In this document: positions 27,962 through 36,710 of the stretch, piece after piece
How positions within the stretch are numbered: position 1 is the stretch's first letter
How the letters are laid out: each line of letters starts with the position of its first letter
Origin: an uncultured Vicinamibacterales bacterium
GTDB taxonomy: Bacteria > Acidobacteriota > Vicinamibacteria > Vicinamibacterales > UBA8438
Assembly: GCA_958295905.1 (NCBI GenBank)
Contig: OY282382.1
Span: forward strand, 5,142,910-5,206,909
DNA length: 64,000 nucleotides
Direction of reading: 5' to 3'
The notes under the pieces: model-generated
The model's input: only the letters and a program-made list of their open reading frames with translations
The model's database searches: none
What the model was told of the DNA's origin: nothing
Translations under genes and position numbers: made by a program

Positions 27962-28906
27962 CTAGACGAACAGCGACGACACGGACGTCTCCTGGTGAAT
28001 GCTCTGAATCGCCTTCCCCAGCAACGGGGCGACGGACAGTATCTCGATCTTCTCGGATGCGATGATCTCCGGACGGGGCGGAATGGTGTTCGTGACCACC
28101 AGCTTTTCGAGCGCCGACCCCTCGATCCGTTCCAGGGCCGGACCCGACAGCACGCCGTGCACCGCGCACGCCATCACCCGGGCGGCGCCGTTCTCCCGCA
28201 GCGCCGACGCGCTCTGCACCAGCGTGCCCGCGGTGTCGACGATGTCGTCCTGGATGATGCACACGCGATCCCGCACATCGCCGACGACGTGCATCACCTC
28301 GGCCCGGCCGTCCTCGGAACGGCGCTTGTCGATGATGGCCAGATCCGCGCCCAGCCGTTTGGCATAGGCCCGCGCACGCTCGACGCCGCCGGCGTCCGGC
28401 GACACGAACACCAGACTCGGCTCCTGATACGCGGACAGATGCTGGATGAACACGGGAGCGGCGAACAGGTGATCGACCGGAATGTCGAAGAATCCCTGGA
28501 TCTGCGCCTTGTGCAGGTCCATGGTGAGGACGCGGTTGGCTCCGGCCGCACACAGCAGATTCGCCACCAGCTTCGCGGAGATCGGGACCCGCGGCTTGTC
28601 CTTCCGGTCCTGCCGCGCGTAGCCGTAGTACGGAATGACGGCAGTGATGCGAGCCGCCGATGACCGCCGAAACGCGTCCGTCATGACGCACAACTCGACC
28701 AAGTGCGCATCGACCGGCGTGCACGTCGGCTGCAGGATGAACACGTCCGCGCCGCGGATGTTCTCGTCAATCCGGAACGACACCTCCGTGTCCGCGAACC
28801 GCTTGAGGTTCGCGCGGCCCAGCGGCGTACCGAGATAGTCGGCGACCTCACGCGCCAACCGCGGATGCGCGCTGCCCGAAAAGAGTTTGAGTTGCCCGTT
28901 CAGCAT
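27962..28906 (-). CDS. prs: Ribose-phosphate pyrophosphokinase
   Basis: Makes PRPP from ribose 5-phosphate and ATP for nucleotide, His and Trp synthesis. The 314-residue product shows the ATP flexible-loop region YYGYARQDRKDKPR, DLHKAQIQGFFDIPVDHL and the PRPP loop DDIVDTAGTL. First protein gene after tRNA-Gln; rplY and pth follow. Confidence 0.98.
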   Translation of the reverse strand: MLNGQLKLFSGSAHPRLAREVADYLGTPLGRANLKRFADTEVSFRIDENIRGADVFILQPTCTPVDAHLVELCVMTDAFRRSSAARITAVIPYYGYARQDRKDKPRVPISAKLVANLLCAAGANRVLTMDLHKAQIQGFFDIPVDHLFAAPVFIQHLSAYQEPSLVFVSPDAGGVERARAYAKRLGADLAIIDKRRSEDGRAEVMHVVGDVRDRVCIIQDDIVDTAGTLVQSASALRENGAARVMACAVHGVLSGPALERIEGSALEKLVVTNTIPPRPEIIASEKIEILSVAPLLGKAIQSIHQETSVSSLFV

Positions 28907-28960
28907 CGCCGTCGATCAGACCCGGAGGGCCGCTCAGGGGGCGCGCCGCCGACGGCGGTA

Positions 28961-29035
28961 TGGCTGGGGCGGAAGGATTCGAACCTTCGAATACGGGATC
29001 CAAAGTCCCGCGCCTTACCACTTGGCCACGCCCCA
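28961..29035 (-). tRNA. tRNA-Gln (anticodon TTG)
   Basis: A 75-base cloverleaf with CCA encoded. The acceptor TGGGGCG pairs with CGCCCCA, the anticodon loop CTTTGGA gives TTG, and the T-arm is GAAGGTTCGAATCCTTC. It lies between ispE and prs. Confidence 0.97.
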
Positions 29036-29139
29036 TCAAGCGAAGGCCCGTCCCGCGCACAGCAGGTTGCTGACTACCGCGAACCCGTCATTCTACCCGG
29101 TCCGCCCCCGGCCCATCAAGAACCCGTCCAGTCTCGATC

Positions 29140-29311
29140 AGGGGCGTCCCACGCTGACGGCGCGGGACGGCCCGCCCCCGATTCGAGTGGGCACCACCGT
29201 CTTGCCGACCGGCCGGCACCGCGTGAGACCCACGATTCCGCACGTCCGGAGGCCCCAGGACCCGCCACGATTCTGCCTGCGCACGGCGGGGGCGGAGCGT
29301 GGGATGGTCCT
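29140..29311 (-). repeat. Family B element, copy 2 (tRNA-Gln/ispE spacer)
   Basis: 172 bases, reverse orientation, ends AGGGGCGTCCCACGCT and AGCGTGGGATGGTCCT. It lies 104 bases from tRNA-Gln and 17 bases beyond the ispE stop codon. Confidence 0.85.
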
Positions 29312-29328
29312 GGCCCGGCCGCCGCCGG

Positions 29329-30264
29329 TCACCCCCAGAATCCCCCCTCGAGACGGGCTCGGTCCATCGTCCGCGTGAAGCGCACGGTCCACCCGCCCAG
29401 GCGCGCGCGCAGTCGCCGGACCGCCCCGACGGCCGCCCCCCGGCGCCCGAAGAGACCGAACACCGCGGAACCGCTGCCGGTCATGCCGGCTCGAGACGCG
29501 CCCGCATCCCGCAGCAGCCCGGTCGCCTCACCGATCCCCCCTCGGCGCCGCACCACCGGCCCCTCCAGGTCGTTGGACAGATCGTCGAGCAGCAGCGTCG
29601 CCCCGGCAAACCTCGCGGGCGGCGGGACCGCCGCGCCGGCCGCGCCGGCGGGGGGCGCGGATGCCCGGTCATCATCCAGCCAGCCGTAGGCGGCGGCGGT
29701 CGAGACCCCGTGCGTGGGGACGGCCACCACCACCCAGTGCGGGGACAGCTCGGCGAGCGGATAGACCTCGTCCCCGCGCCCGACCCCGAGCGCGGTGCCG
29801 CCGACCAGAAAGAACGGACCGTCGGCCCCGACGTCGGCGGCCAACGCGTGGAGCCGGGCCGCCGACGGCGTCCGTCCCCACAGCCGGCACAGGCCGCGAA
29901 GCGCCGCCACCGCGTCGGCGGTCCCGCCCCCGAGCCCGGCCGCGACAGGAATCCGCTTTCGGATGCTCACGGCCAGCCCCCGGACCTCGCCGCATCTCCC
30001 CAGCTCGGTCCACAGCCGCTGCGCCGCGCGGTGCACGAGGTTGTCTCTCCCCAACGGCACGCCGGCCGCGGAACACCGGATGCGGCAGCCGCCCTCGACC
30101 GCCCGCAGCGTGAGCGTGTCGTGCAAACCGATGGACTGCAGGATGGTCCGCAGATCGTGGAAACCGTCCCCGCGCCGGCCGCCGACCCGCAGCTCCAGGT
30201 TGATCTTGGCGTGCGCCCGCACGGTCACCCGCCGGGGCGGCCCGGTCGCCGGTGACGCGCTCAT
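29329..30264 (-). CDS. ispE: 4-diphosphocytidyl-2-C-methyl-D-erythritol kinase
   Basis: GHMP kinase that phosphorylates CDP-ME, the MEP-pathway step between IspD and IspF. The 311-residue product has AHAKINLELRVGGRRGDGFH at the N-terminus and the GHMP ATP loop IPVAAGLGGGTADAVAAL; AGMTGSGSAVFGLF is the C-terminal glycine motif. It carries an Ala/Pro-rich insertion near residue 220. The start overlaps the stop of the upstream lipoprotein gene (ATGA, 30261-30264). Confidence 0.95.
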   Translation of the reverse strand: MSASPATGPPRRVTVRAHAKINLELRVGGRRGDGFHDLRTILQSIGLHDTLTLRAVEGGCRIRCSAAGVPLGRDNLVHRAAQRLWTELGRCGEVRGLAVSIRKRIPVAAGLGGGTADAVAALRGLCRLWGRTPSAARLHALAADVGADGPFFLVGGTALGVGRGDEVYPLAELSPHWVVVAVPTHGVSTAAAYGWLDDDRASAPPAGAAGAAVPPPARFAGATLLLDDLSNDLEGPVVRRRGGIGEATGLLRDAGASRAGMTGSGSAVFGLFGRRGAAVGAVRRLRARLGGWTVRFTRTMDRARLEGGFWG

Positions 30265-31079
30265 GTCGGATCGACCGGGACCTCCAAGGGACCCGCCCCG
30301 CGCAACTCCTCAAGAGTCGCCGGCTCGACGTCCGGGGGAACCGCCAGCGAGAACGCGCCGGGAACGGGCGCGACGTTCAGGTTGACCTGCGACAGACGCG
30401 CCGTGAGATCGGTGAGCGGTTCGGCCCCCCGGTCATCGCCCGCGGTGTCCGACCGGACGCGCACCCGCCGCGGCAGACGGCGTTGGAACTCGCCGTATTC
30501 GATCGTCAGGTCGTCCCGCGTCCCCGCGACGAGGTGATGTCCGCCGTCGATCCGACGCAGCCAAGCGACCGCCCCACCGGCCAGGTCCACCGCGACCCAG
30601 TCGCCGTAGCGCCGCCCCCCCGTCGGCCGCGGGTCGGGCACCAGACAGCCGGTCAACACCGCCCGCAGGTCGTCCGGCCCGAACCGGATCCCGGTCAGGC
30701 TCGCAAACAGATCGGTGGCCGGCACCCCGGTCACCACCCGCGCCTCCCGGGTCAGCCACAGCGTGGCGCCCGCCGGCGACGCCACGAGATAGAACGCCGG
30801 CGCCCCGAACGGGGCCAATCCCTCCAGCCGCATCGATCCGGGCGCGGCCAGCCCGGCCCGAATCCGTCCCCGGAGGCCGGCCCCGCCGCCACGGCCGCTG
30901 AGCGCGATCATCGTCTCGACGGACCTGACGGCCCGGCACTCCGAAACCACGGCATCGAAGAGACGCGCGAACTCGGGATAGGGGGTGCCGGGGCCGTCCG
31001 GGAGGACCAGCCGCGAGGATCCGCAACCGGCGGCCAGGGCGGCGGCGAAACAGATCGACAGCCCGCGGATACCGCTCAT
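30261..31079 (-). CDS. Predicted LolB-like outer-membrane lipoprotein
   Basis: A 272-residue protein with a lipoprotein signal: MSGIRGLSICFAAALAAGCG, lipobox LAAGC with the lipidated cysteine at residue 19. The body (LRGRIRAGLAAPGSMRLEGL, APAFYLVASPAGATLWLTRE) matches the beta-strand pattern of LolB/DUF4292 lipoproteins, which act in outer-membrane lipoprotein placement. LolB-type genes next to ispE are common in Gram-negatives, supporting this. The exact family is not certain from sequence alone. Coupled to ispE by a 4-base overlap. Confidence 0.75.
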   Translation of the reverse strand: MSGIRGLSICFAAALAAGCGSSRLVLPDGPGTPYPEFARLFDAVVSECRAVRSVETMIALSGRGGGAGLRGRIRAGLAAPGSMRLEGLAPFGAPAFYLVASPAGATLWLTREARVVTGVPATDLFASLTGIRFGPDDLRAVLTGCLVPDPRPTGGRRYGDWVAVDLAGGAVAWLRRIDGGHHLVAGTRDDLTIEYGEFQRRLPRRVRVRSDTAGDDRGAEPLTDLTARLSQVNLNVAPVPGAFSLAVPPDVEPATLEELRGAGPLEVPVDPT

Positions 31080-31122
31080 CGTTCGCCGCAACCTGCTTCG
31101 ACGCCGCCGCCCGACGCCGACC

Positions 31123-32982
31123 TTACTGCTTCGAGTCCAAGCGGATGCGTGCGTCGCGAATCTTCGCCTCCACCGCCGCGGCGTCAAGCCCCTCGCCGTC
31201 CCCGGCGAGCGCGCGCTCCCAGGCATCGATGGCTTCCGCGTAGCGCTCGAAGCGGAACAGGAGGTCGCCCATGTGGTCCTGCACCACCGAGTTTCGGGGC
31301 AACTGGTCGCTGGCCGCGCGCAGGGGCGATTCCGCGAGCTCCAGCTCGTCCCGCTTGAAGTAGGCCCACCCGAGGCTGTCCAAATAGGCCCCGTTGTGGG
31401 GATCGAGCTCGACCGCGCGGCGGATCAGATCGACCGATTCATCAAGACGCTCGCCGCGCTCCGCCAGCATGTATCCCAGATAGTTCAGCGTCCGGGCATC
31501 GTCCGGATCCTGCTCGAGCACACGCCGGAACGCCCCCTCCGCCTCCTCGTACCGCCGCCCGCGCTCGAACACGGCGCCGAGCTGAAACACGATGAGGGTG
31601 TTGTCGGGAAACCGCGCCTCGGCCGCCTGCAGGACCCCGACCGCCTCGTCGACCCGCTGGTGCTCGCTGTAGAGCCCGGCCAGCGCCACATGCGCGATCG
31701 GCTGGTCCTCGTGGCGGGCGCGCGCGCGTTGGAGCAACGCGACGGCCTCGCTCACCGAACCGCGGGCGGACAGCACCTGGGCCTCGAGCCGGAACAGGGC
31801 GAGATTGTCCTGCCGCGAGCGCCGGGCATCGGCCACGAGATCGCCCGCCTCGTCGAGACGTCCCGCATCGAGATAGACCTCCACGAGCTGCGCCTGCAAT
31901 CCGAGGTTGGACGGCACGAGCTCCAGGGCGTCGGTCAGGGCTTCGACGGCGGCATCGAAATCGCCCGCGCGCTGTTGCGCGAACCCCAGCCGCTGCAGGA
32001 GACCGGCCACCTGGCGGGGCTCGACGCCGCTTGCCCGAGCCCGCTCGATCACCGGCCCCAGGACGTCGGCCATCGCCCGGTACTGGCGCCTGCCGTCGAG
32101 CGCCCGGGACAACGCGTAGGCGCCCCGCATGCCGTCGGGCTCCAGTTCGACCACCCGCCGGGCCGCGGTCTCGGCCGCCTCGTAGTCGGCGGCGTTCAAC
32201 CCGATCTCGGACAACTGGTACCAGCCGTCCGCATCGTCCGGCCGCGCTTCGACAAGATCCTGCAGCACCTCGAGGGCCCGGCCGGTCTGCCCCGCGTTCA
32301 CCAGCGCGTTCGCGAGTCGACGCCGGTACCGAGCGCGCCGGGGGTTGTACAGCAACGCCCGCTCGTACGCGGCGGCGGCGTCCTGCCATTGGCCGAGGGC
32401 CTCGTGCGCGCGCGCCAGCAACGCCTGGGCGTCGGTGAATTGCGGCTCCAGGTCGAGCATCTCGGTCAGCACCTCGACCGCCCCGGCCGGCTGTCGGGTC
32501 GACAGATAGAGCCGGCCCAGGGTGATGGACAGGGCCACGTCGGGTGACGACGGATTGCGTGCCTGCTCGAGATGGTCGATGGCGAGATCCACGTCGCGCT
32601 GCGCCGGGGCCTCCCGCGACTCCGCGCGGGCCGCGTAGACGAGCCCCAGGATGCGATGGGCGTCGCGGTCGTCGGGATCCCGGTCCAACGCCTCGTTCCC
32701 GGCGGCGATCGCCGCGTCGGGTTGATTGCGGCGCGCATGGAGACCGGCCAGCTCGGCCCAGATCCCCGACGACGCGGGATCGAGCCCGGCCGCCCGCCGG
32801 TAGGCGCCGATCGCCGCGTCGATATCACCCGCCCGCTCGAGGGAACGACCCAGGATGAACGCGTGGTACGCGGCGGCGCGATTGTCGAGGCCCGCGGGCG
32901 CGGGCGCCGTCGCTTGAGCTTGGGCGATGGCTCCCGGCGCCAACACACCCACGACGAACAGAGCGCTGATTGGAAACCGCAT
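31123..32982 (-). CDS. Exported tetratricopeptide-repeat protein
   Basis: About 619 residues: a signal peptide (MRFPISALFVVGVLAPGAIA, cleavage near AQAQA) followed by some 14 TPR units with regular Ala, Gly and Pro spacing, e.g. AIGAYRRAAGLDPASSGIWA and AEGAFRRVLEQDPDDARTLN. TPR arrays hold protein partners; no catalytic domain is seen. Placed upstream of the LolB-like lipoprotein, it may act in envelope assembly, but that is inference. An ATG 9 codons upstream (33009) is an alternative start; neither has a good Shine-Dalgarno. The open frame further upstream crosses a palindromic element. Confidence 0.85.
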   Translation of the reverse strand: MRFPISALFVVGVLAPGAIAQAQATAPAPAGLDNRAAAYHAFILGRSLERAGDIDAAIGAYRRAAGLDPASSGIWAELAGLHARRNQPDAAIAAGNEALDRDPDDRDAHRILGLVYAARAESREAPAQRDVDLAIDHLEQARNPSSPDVALSITLGRLYLSTRQPAGAVEVLTEMLDLEPQFTDAQALLARAHEALGQWQDAAAAYERALLYNPRRARYRRRLANALVNAGQTGRALEVLQDLVEARPDDADGWYQLSEIGLNAADYEAAETAARRVVELEPDGMRGAYALSRALDGRRQYRAMADVLGPVIERARASGVEPRQVAGLLQRLGFAQQRAGDFDAAVEALTDALELVPSNLGLQAQLVEVYLDAGRLDEAGDLVADARRSRQDNLALFRLEAQVLSARGSVSEAVALLQRARARHEDQPIAHVALAGLYSEHQRVDEAVGVLQAAEARFPDNTLIVFQLGAVFERGRRYEEAEGAFRRVLEQDPDDARTLNYLGYMLAERGERLDESVDLIRRAVELDPHNGAYLDSLGWAYFKRDELELAESPLRAASDQLPRNSVVQDHMGDLLFRFERYAEAIDAWERALAGDGEGLDAAAVEAKIRDARIRLDSKQ

Positions 32983-33064
32983 AAGGACCGCATTGTTCCA
33001 CAAGGTCATGACTGTGAACAACCCGGTGGGCGCAGTCAGATTTGCGAATGACTGCCTCTGCGCC

Positions 33065-33273
33065 GTCAGGTCGGCGATTTCTGTGCCGTTCTCGGCATCG
33101 AGGCCTCCCGAACGAGCTTTATCTTGGGGCTTCGGCGCCTGGGATCCCTCGGAGGCCGCCGCTGGAGGCATCCGGCGCGGGCGGCCCCGCGGCGCCCCAT
33201 CGCGCCGAAGCCCGAAAAGCCCGGCCGGGAGGGGCATCGAGGCCGGGCACGGGACCGAAATCGCCGACCTGAC
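33065..33273. repeat. Family D: 209-base long palindrome
   Basis: The left arm starting GTCAGGTCGGCGATTTCTGT pairs with the right arm ending CCGAAATCGCCGACCTGAC over about 46 positions with mismatches; inner arms GGGCTTCGGCGC / GCGCCGAAGCCC extend the hairpin. TGCGCC adjoins the left end and occurs one base beyond the right end, a possible short target duplication. It lies in the divergent spacer between the TPR gene and the Trm112-like gene. Confidence 0.75.
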
Positions 33274-33367
33274 GTGCGCCCCATCCCCGCCGAGATCGGA
33301 GGGCGCCCCCGCCCGCCGGGGCCGCGCCGCCCGCGCCGCCCGGCGGCCCGCGGCGGAGCCGGTCTGG

Positions 33368-33373
33368 TATAGT
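33368..33373 (+). promoter_or_regulatory. Possible -10 box for the Trm112/ligase pair
   Basis: TATAGT in TCTGGTATAGTCTGATCG, 28 bases before the ATG of the Trm112-like gene. No convincing -35 lies upstream, where the sequence is almost purely G and C. Confidence 0.3.
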
Positions 33374-33401
33374 CTGATCGTCGTTCCGGGAGGGTGCGGT
33401 G

Positions 33402-33590
33402 ATGGCGGTCGACGCGGAGTTGCTTGAAATCCTGGCCTGTCCGAATTGCCGGACGCCCGTGGCACCGGTCCACGGCGGCACCGGTCTGCAATGCCGGACC
33501 TGCCATCGGGTGTATCCGATCACGGACAACATTCCGGTCATGCTCATCGACGAGGCGACCATCGAGGAACCGCCCGAAACAGCCGAATGA
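33402..33590 (+). CDS. Trm112-like zinc-ribbon protein
   Basis: A 62-residue protein with the Trm112/UPF0434 pattern: ELLEILACPNCRTPV, then LQCRTCHRVYPITDNIPVMLIDEA. Two CxxC pairs form one zinc ribbon. Bacterial members are small and poorly characterised; archaeal and eukaryotic Trm112 activates methyltransferases. The ATG at 33402 has GGGAGG upstream. It overlaps the following ligase gene by 4 bases (ATGA), so the two are translated together. Confidence 0.85.
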   Translation: MAVDAELLEILACPNCRTPVAPVHGGTGLQCRTCHRVYPITDNIPVMLIDEATIEEPPETAE

Positions 33591-34768
33591 CCGCCCCCAG
33601 ACTGCCCCGACTGGAAACCGCGGCCTTCGTGACGCTCCTCGGCTTCGTGGCCGCCCTGCAGATTTCAATCGCCGCCGCCGGCATCCTGCTGACCTTCACC
33701 GCCGGACTCTGGATCGCGCTGCTGGTGGCGGAGGGCGGCCGGCCGAGCGCGCCGCCCTTCTTCGCCGCCCTGCTGGCCTACGCCGCGGCCACCCTCGTGT
33801 CGGTCGTTTTTTCTCTCGATCCGGGCGGCAGCCTGATCGACTCGCGCGAAGTGCTGCTCTTCATCGTGGTGCCGATAGTCCATCGCCTCGCCCGACACCA
33901 GCGGGCCCAGACCCTGGCGACCCTCATCGTGACCGTCGGCGCCACCACCGCAGTCTGGGGGGTGGTGCAGTACGGCGTTCTTGAATACGACGATCTGGGG
34001 CAACGGCCGGATGGCACGATGGGGCACTACATGACCTATTCCGGGCTGCTCCTGCTGACGATCGCCCTCGCCTCGGCCCGCGTCCTGTTCGACCGGCGCC
34101 GGCGCCTGTGGTCCGCGCTTGTGATGCCCGCCCTGCTGGTTGCGCTGGCGGTCACGTTGACCCGGAGCTATTGGGTCGGCGCCGGCGCCGCCCTCGCCGT
34201 CCTGTGTCTTTTGAAGGACCTGCGGCTGCTGGCGGTGGTCCCGGTGCTCGCCGCCCTGGTGCTGGCCCTCGCGCCCCCACAGATCACGAGCCGCATCTAT
34301 TCCACCTTCGATATGCAGGATCCGACCGTCCAGGACCGGTTGGCGATGGGGCGGGCGGGCCTGCGGATCATCCGCGACCACCCCTGGACCGGGGTGGGTC
34401 CGGACATGGTGCAGGAGGTGTACCCACGATACCGCGACGCCGGCGCGGTACAGGACGAGAACCCGCACTTGCACAACGTGCCGGTGCAGATCGCGGCCGA
34501 ACGGGGGCTGCCCGCGCTCGCCATCTGGTGCGTGTTCGTGGTCGCGGCGGTCCGCCATCTGTTCCGGCAACTCGGCGACGGCGACGCACGCCCCCTCGCC
34601 GCGGCCGGTCTCGCGGCGGTCGCCGGCATGCTCACCGGCGGCCTGTTCGAGTACAACTTCGGGGACTCGGAGTTTCTGATGCTGCTCTTGGTCCTGCTCA
34701 CCCTGCCGCACGCCGCCGCCTGCCGCCCCGCGGCGACGCGCCCCGCCGACAACATGGTCCGCGCCTGA
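33587..34768 (+). CDS. O-antigen ligase/polymerase family membrane protein
   Basis: A 393-residue polytopic membrane protein with about ten hydrophobic segments. The family signature is the long periplasmic loop after the central helices, here with GRAGLRIIRDHPWTGVGPDM and ENPHLHNVPVQIAAERGLPA, where the His and Arg residues of WaaL/Wzy_C proteins lie. Such enzymes join or polymerise lipid-linked glycans at the periplasmic face. Ligase versus polymerase cannot be decided here. The start is coupled to the Trm112-like gene (ATGA overlap). Confidence 0.85.
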   Translation: MTAPRLPRLETAAFVTLLGFVAALQISIAAAGILLTFTAGLWIALLVAEGGRPSAPPFFAALLAYAAATLVSVVFSLDPGGSLIDSREVLLFIVVPIVHRLARHQRAQTLATLIVTVGATTAVWGVVQYGVLEYDDLGQRPDGTMGHYMTYSGLLLLTIALASARVLFDRRRRLWSALVMPALLVALAVTLTRSYWVGAGAALAVLCLLKDLRLLAVVPVLAALVLALAPPQITSRIYSTFDMQDPTVQDRLAMGRAGLRIIRDHPWTGVGPDMVQEVYPRYRDAGAVQDENPHLHNVPVQIAAERGLPALAIWCVFVVAAVRHLFRQLGDGDARPLAAAGLAAVAGMLTGGLFEYNFGDSEFLMLLLVLLTLPHAAACRPAATRPADNMVRA

Positions 34769-34890
34769 GGACGGTGTCCGGCCCCCTCGAGACCGGGTTC
34801 CGGCCACCCCGCCGCGCGGTCCCGAAGCCGGTACCGGGCAGACTGGGCAGCCCTCGACCGGCCGGGTCCCGGCCACCCTGCCGCCCCGTT

Positions 34891-36486
34891 TCAATGCCGG
34901 AAGTGTCTGCGCCCGGTGAACACCATCGCGAGACCGTGGTCATCGGCGGCGGCGATGACTTCCTCGTCCCGCACGGAGCCGCCCGGCTGCACCACCGCGG
35001 TCGCTCCAGCCGCGGCTATGGCGTCGAGGCCGTCCCGGAACGGGAAGAACGCATCGGAGGCGGCGACCGTGCCGGTCAATCCGGCCTCCGCCTTCATGGC
35101 CGCCACTCTCACCGCATCGACCCGGCTCATCTGTCCGGCGCCAATCGCGGCCAGCCGGTCGGCCCGCGCGAACACCACCGCGTTCGACTTGACGTGGGCC
35201 GAGACCCGCCAAGCCAGCCGCAGGGCCGCCCACTCCGCATCGGCCGGCTGCCGCCGGGTCACCACGCGGCAGCCTGACGCCGCCTCCGAGGTCCATCGGC
35301 CCGCGGCTTCGGTCACGCGATCTCGGCTCTGCACGAGGATCGCGCCGAGAATCGAGCGGACCTCGCGGTCGAGCCGGACGTCACCGCGGGCCGAGGCGAA
35401 ATCGGCGAGCACGACGCGCAGGTTCTTCTTCGCGGCAAGGACCGCGCGGGCCGCATCGTCCGCATCCGGCACCACCACCGCCTCGATGAAGGTGGAGACG
35501 ATCGCTTCCGCGGTCGTCCGGTCGACGCACCGGTTCAGCCCGACGATGCCGCCGAACGCGGACCGGGGATCGACCTCCCGCGCCGTCACGTAGGCGTCGC
35601 GCAACGCGGCGGCGGTCGCCACCCCGCACGGGTTCATGTGTTTCACCACGACCGCGGCCGGCTCGTCGAACTCCAGTATCAGCCGGGCGGCCGCATCGAG
35701 ATCCAGCAGGTTGGTGAACGACAGGGGCTTCCCCTGCACCACGCGCGCGCCGCCGAACCCGGCGTCGCCGGCCGCATAGAGCGCCGCGGCCTGGTGCGGA
35801 TTCTCTCCGTAGCGCAGATGCCCCCGGAGGTCCGCGCGCAGCGCCAGGGTTTCCGGCGTGAGCGCCTCCGCCGGCGCCGCACGCCGGCGGAGGCGGCCTT
35901 CGGCGACCTCGACCGCCGTCAGGGTGGACGCGATGGTCTCGTCGTACGACCGGGTGTGGCGGAACGCCTTGCGGGCGAGCGACAACCGGTAGTCCAGGAC
36001 CGGTCCGCCGGAACGCTGCAATTCTTCCAGCGTGTCGCGATAGTCCCGCGGATCGACCACCACGACCACGTCCCGGAAGTTCTTCGCCGCGGCACGCACC
36101 AGGGTGGGTCCGCCGACGTCGATTTCCTCGATGAGCGACTCCACGGCGGCGTCCGGATCGGCCGCGGCCCGGGCGAACGGATACAGGTTGACGGCCACGA
36201 CGTCGACGGGCAGGATACCGAGCGCGTCTATCGCCCGCAGGTCGCCGGGCTCGTTGCGGCGCGCCAGAATACCGGCATGGACAGCGGGATGCAGGGTCTT
36301 GACCCGGCCGTCCATCATCTCGGGAAATCCGGTCACCGACGAGACCCCGGTCACAGACAGCCCGGCATCCGCCAGTGCGCGCGCGGTACCGCCGGTGGAC
36401 ACGAGCTCGAAACCGCAGGCGGCGAGACCGCGGGCGAAATCGACGATGCCGGTCTTGTCGGATACGCTCAAGAGCGCTCGTTTCAA
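34891..36486 (-). CDS. purH: Bifunctional AICAR transformylase/IMP cyclohydrolase
   Basis: Last two steps of purine synthesis. The 531-residue product has the N-terminal IMP cyclohydrolase/MGS-like domain (ALLSVSDKTGIVDFARGL, STGGTARALADAGL, GRVKTLHPAVHAGIL) and the C-terminal transformylase domain (LRYGENPHQAAALY, VVKHMNPCGVATA, DAFFPFRDGLDAIA). The start is TTG at 36486 with GAGGAG upstream. The gene is convergent with the ligase gene; the spacer holds a short duplicated CCGGGT(T/C)CCGGCCACCC motif. Confidence 0.97.
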   Translation of the reverse strand: MKRALLSVSDKTGIVDFARGLAACGFELVSTGGTARALADAGLSVTGVSSVTGFPEMMDGRVKTLHPAVHAGILARRNEPGDLRAIDALGILPVDVVAVNLYPFARAAADPDAAVESLIEEIDVGGPTLVRAAAKNFRDVVVVVDPRDYRDTLEELQRSGGPVLDYRLSLARKAFRHTRSYDETIASTLTAVEVAEGRLRRRAAPAEALTPETLALRADLRGHLRYGENPHQAAALYAAGDAGFGGARVVQGKPLSFTNLLDLDAAARLILEFDEPAAVVVKHMNPCGVATAAALRDAYVTAREVDPRSAFGGIVGLNRCVDRTTAEAIVSTFIEAVVVPDADDAARAVLAAKKNLRVVLADFASARGDVRLDREVRSILGAILVQSRDRVTEAAGRWTSEAASGCRVVTRRQPADAEWAALRLAWRVSAHVKSNAVVFARADRLAAIGAGQMSRVDAVRVAAMKAEAGLTGTVAASDAFFPFRDGLDAIAAAGATAVVQPGGSVRDEEVIAAADDHGLAMVFTGRRHFRH

Positions 36487-36710
36487 CAGATCTCACTCCT
36501 CTCCGCCGGATGGTCCGCGGCAAGAGGCCCCGCGGGGCGCCGTCCGCGCGGCGGCGCGGGGTTCCGCCACGACCCGCCGGGGTGCGCGTCGGATTCGTGG
36601 GACGACCGCCCCTGGAACTGCCGGCGCAAGCACGGGGCGCCTCGGGGGCCGGCCGGGCCGGATACCGCGGCGGCGGCTCACTCCCCGACGTGCACCCGAC
36701 GCCCGGCGCC

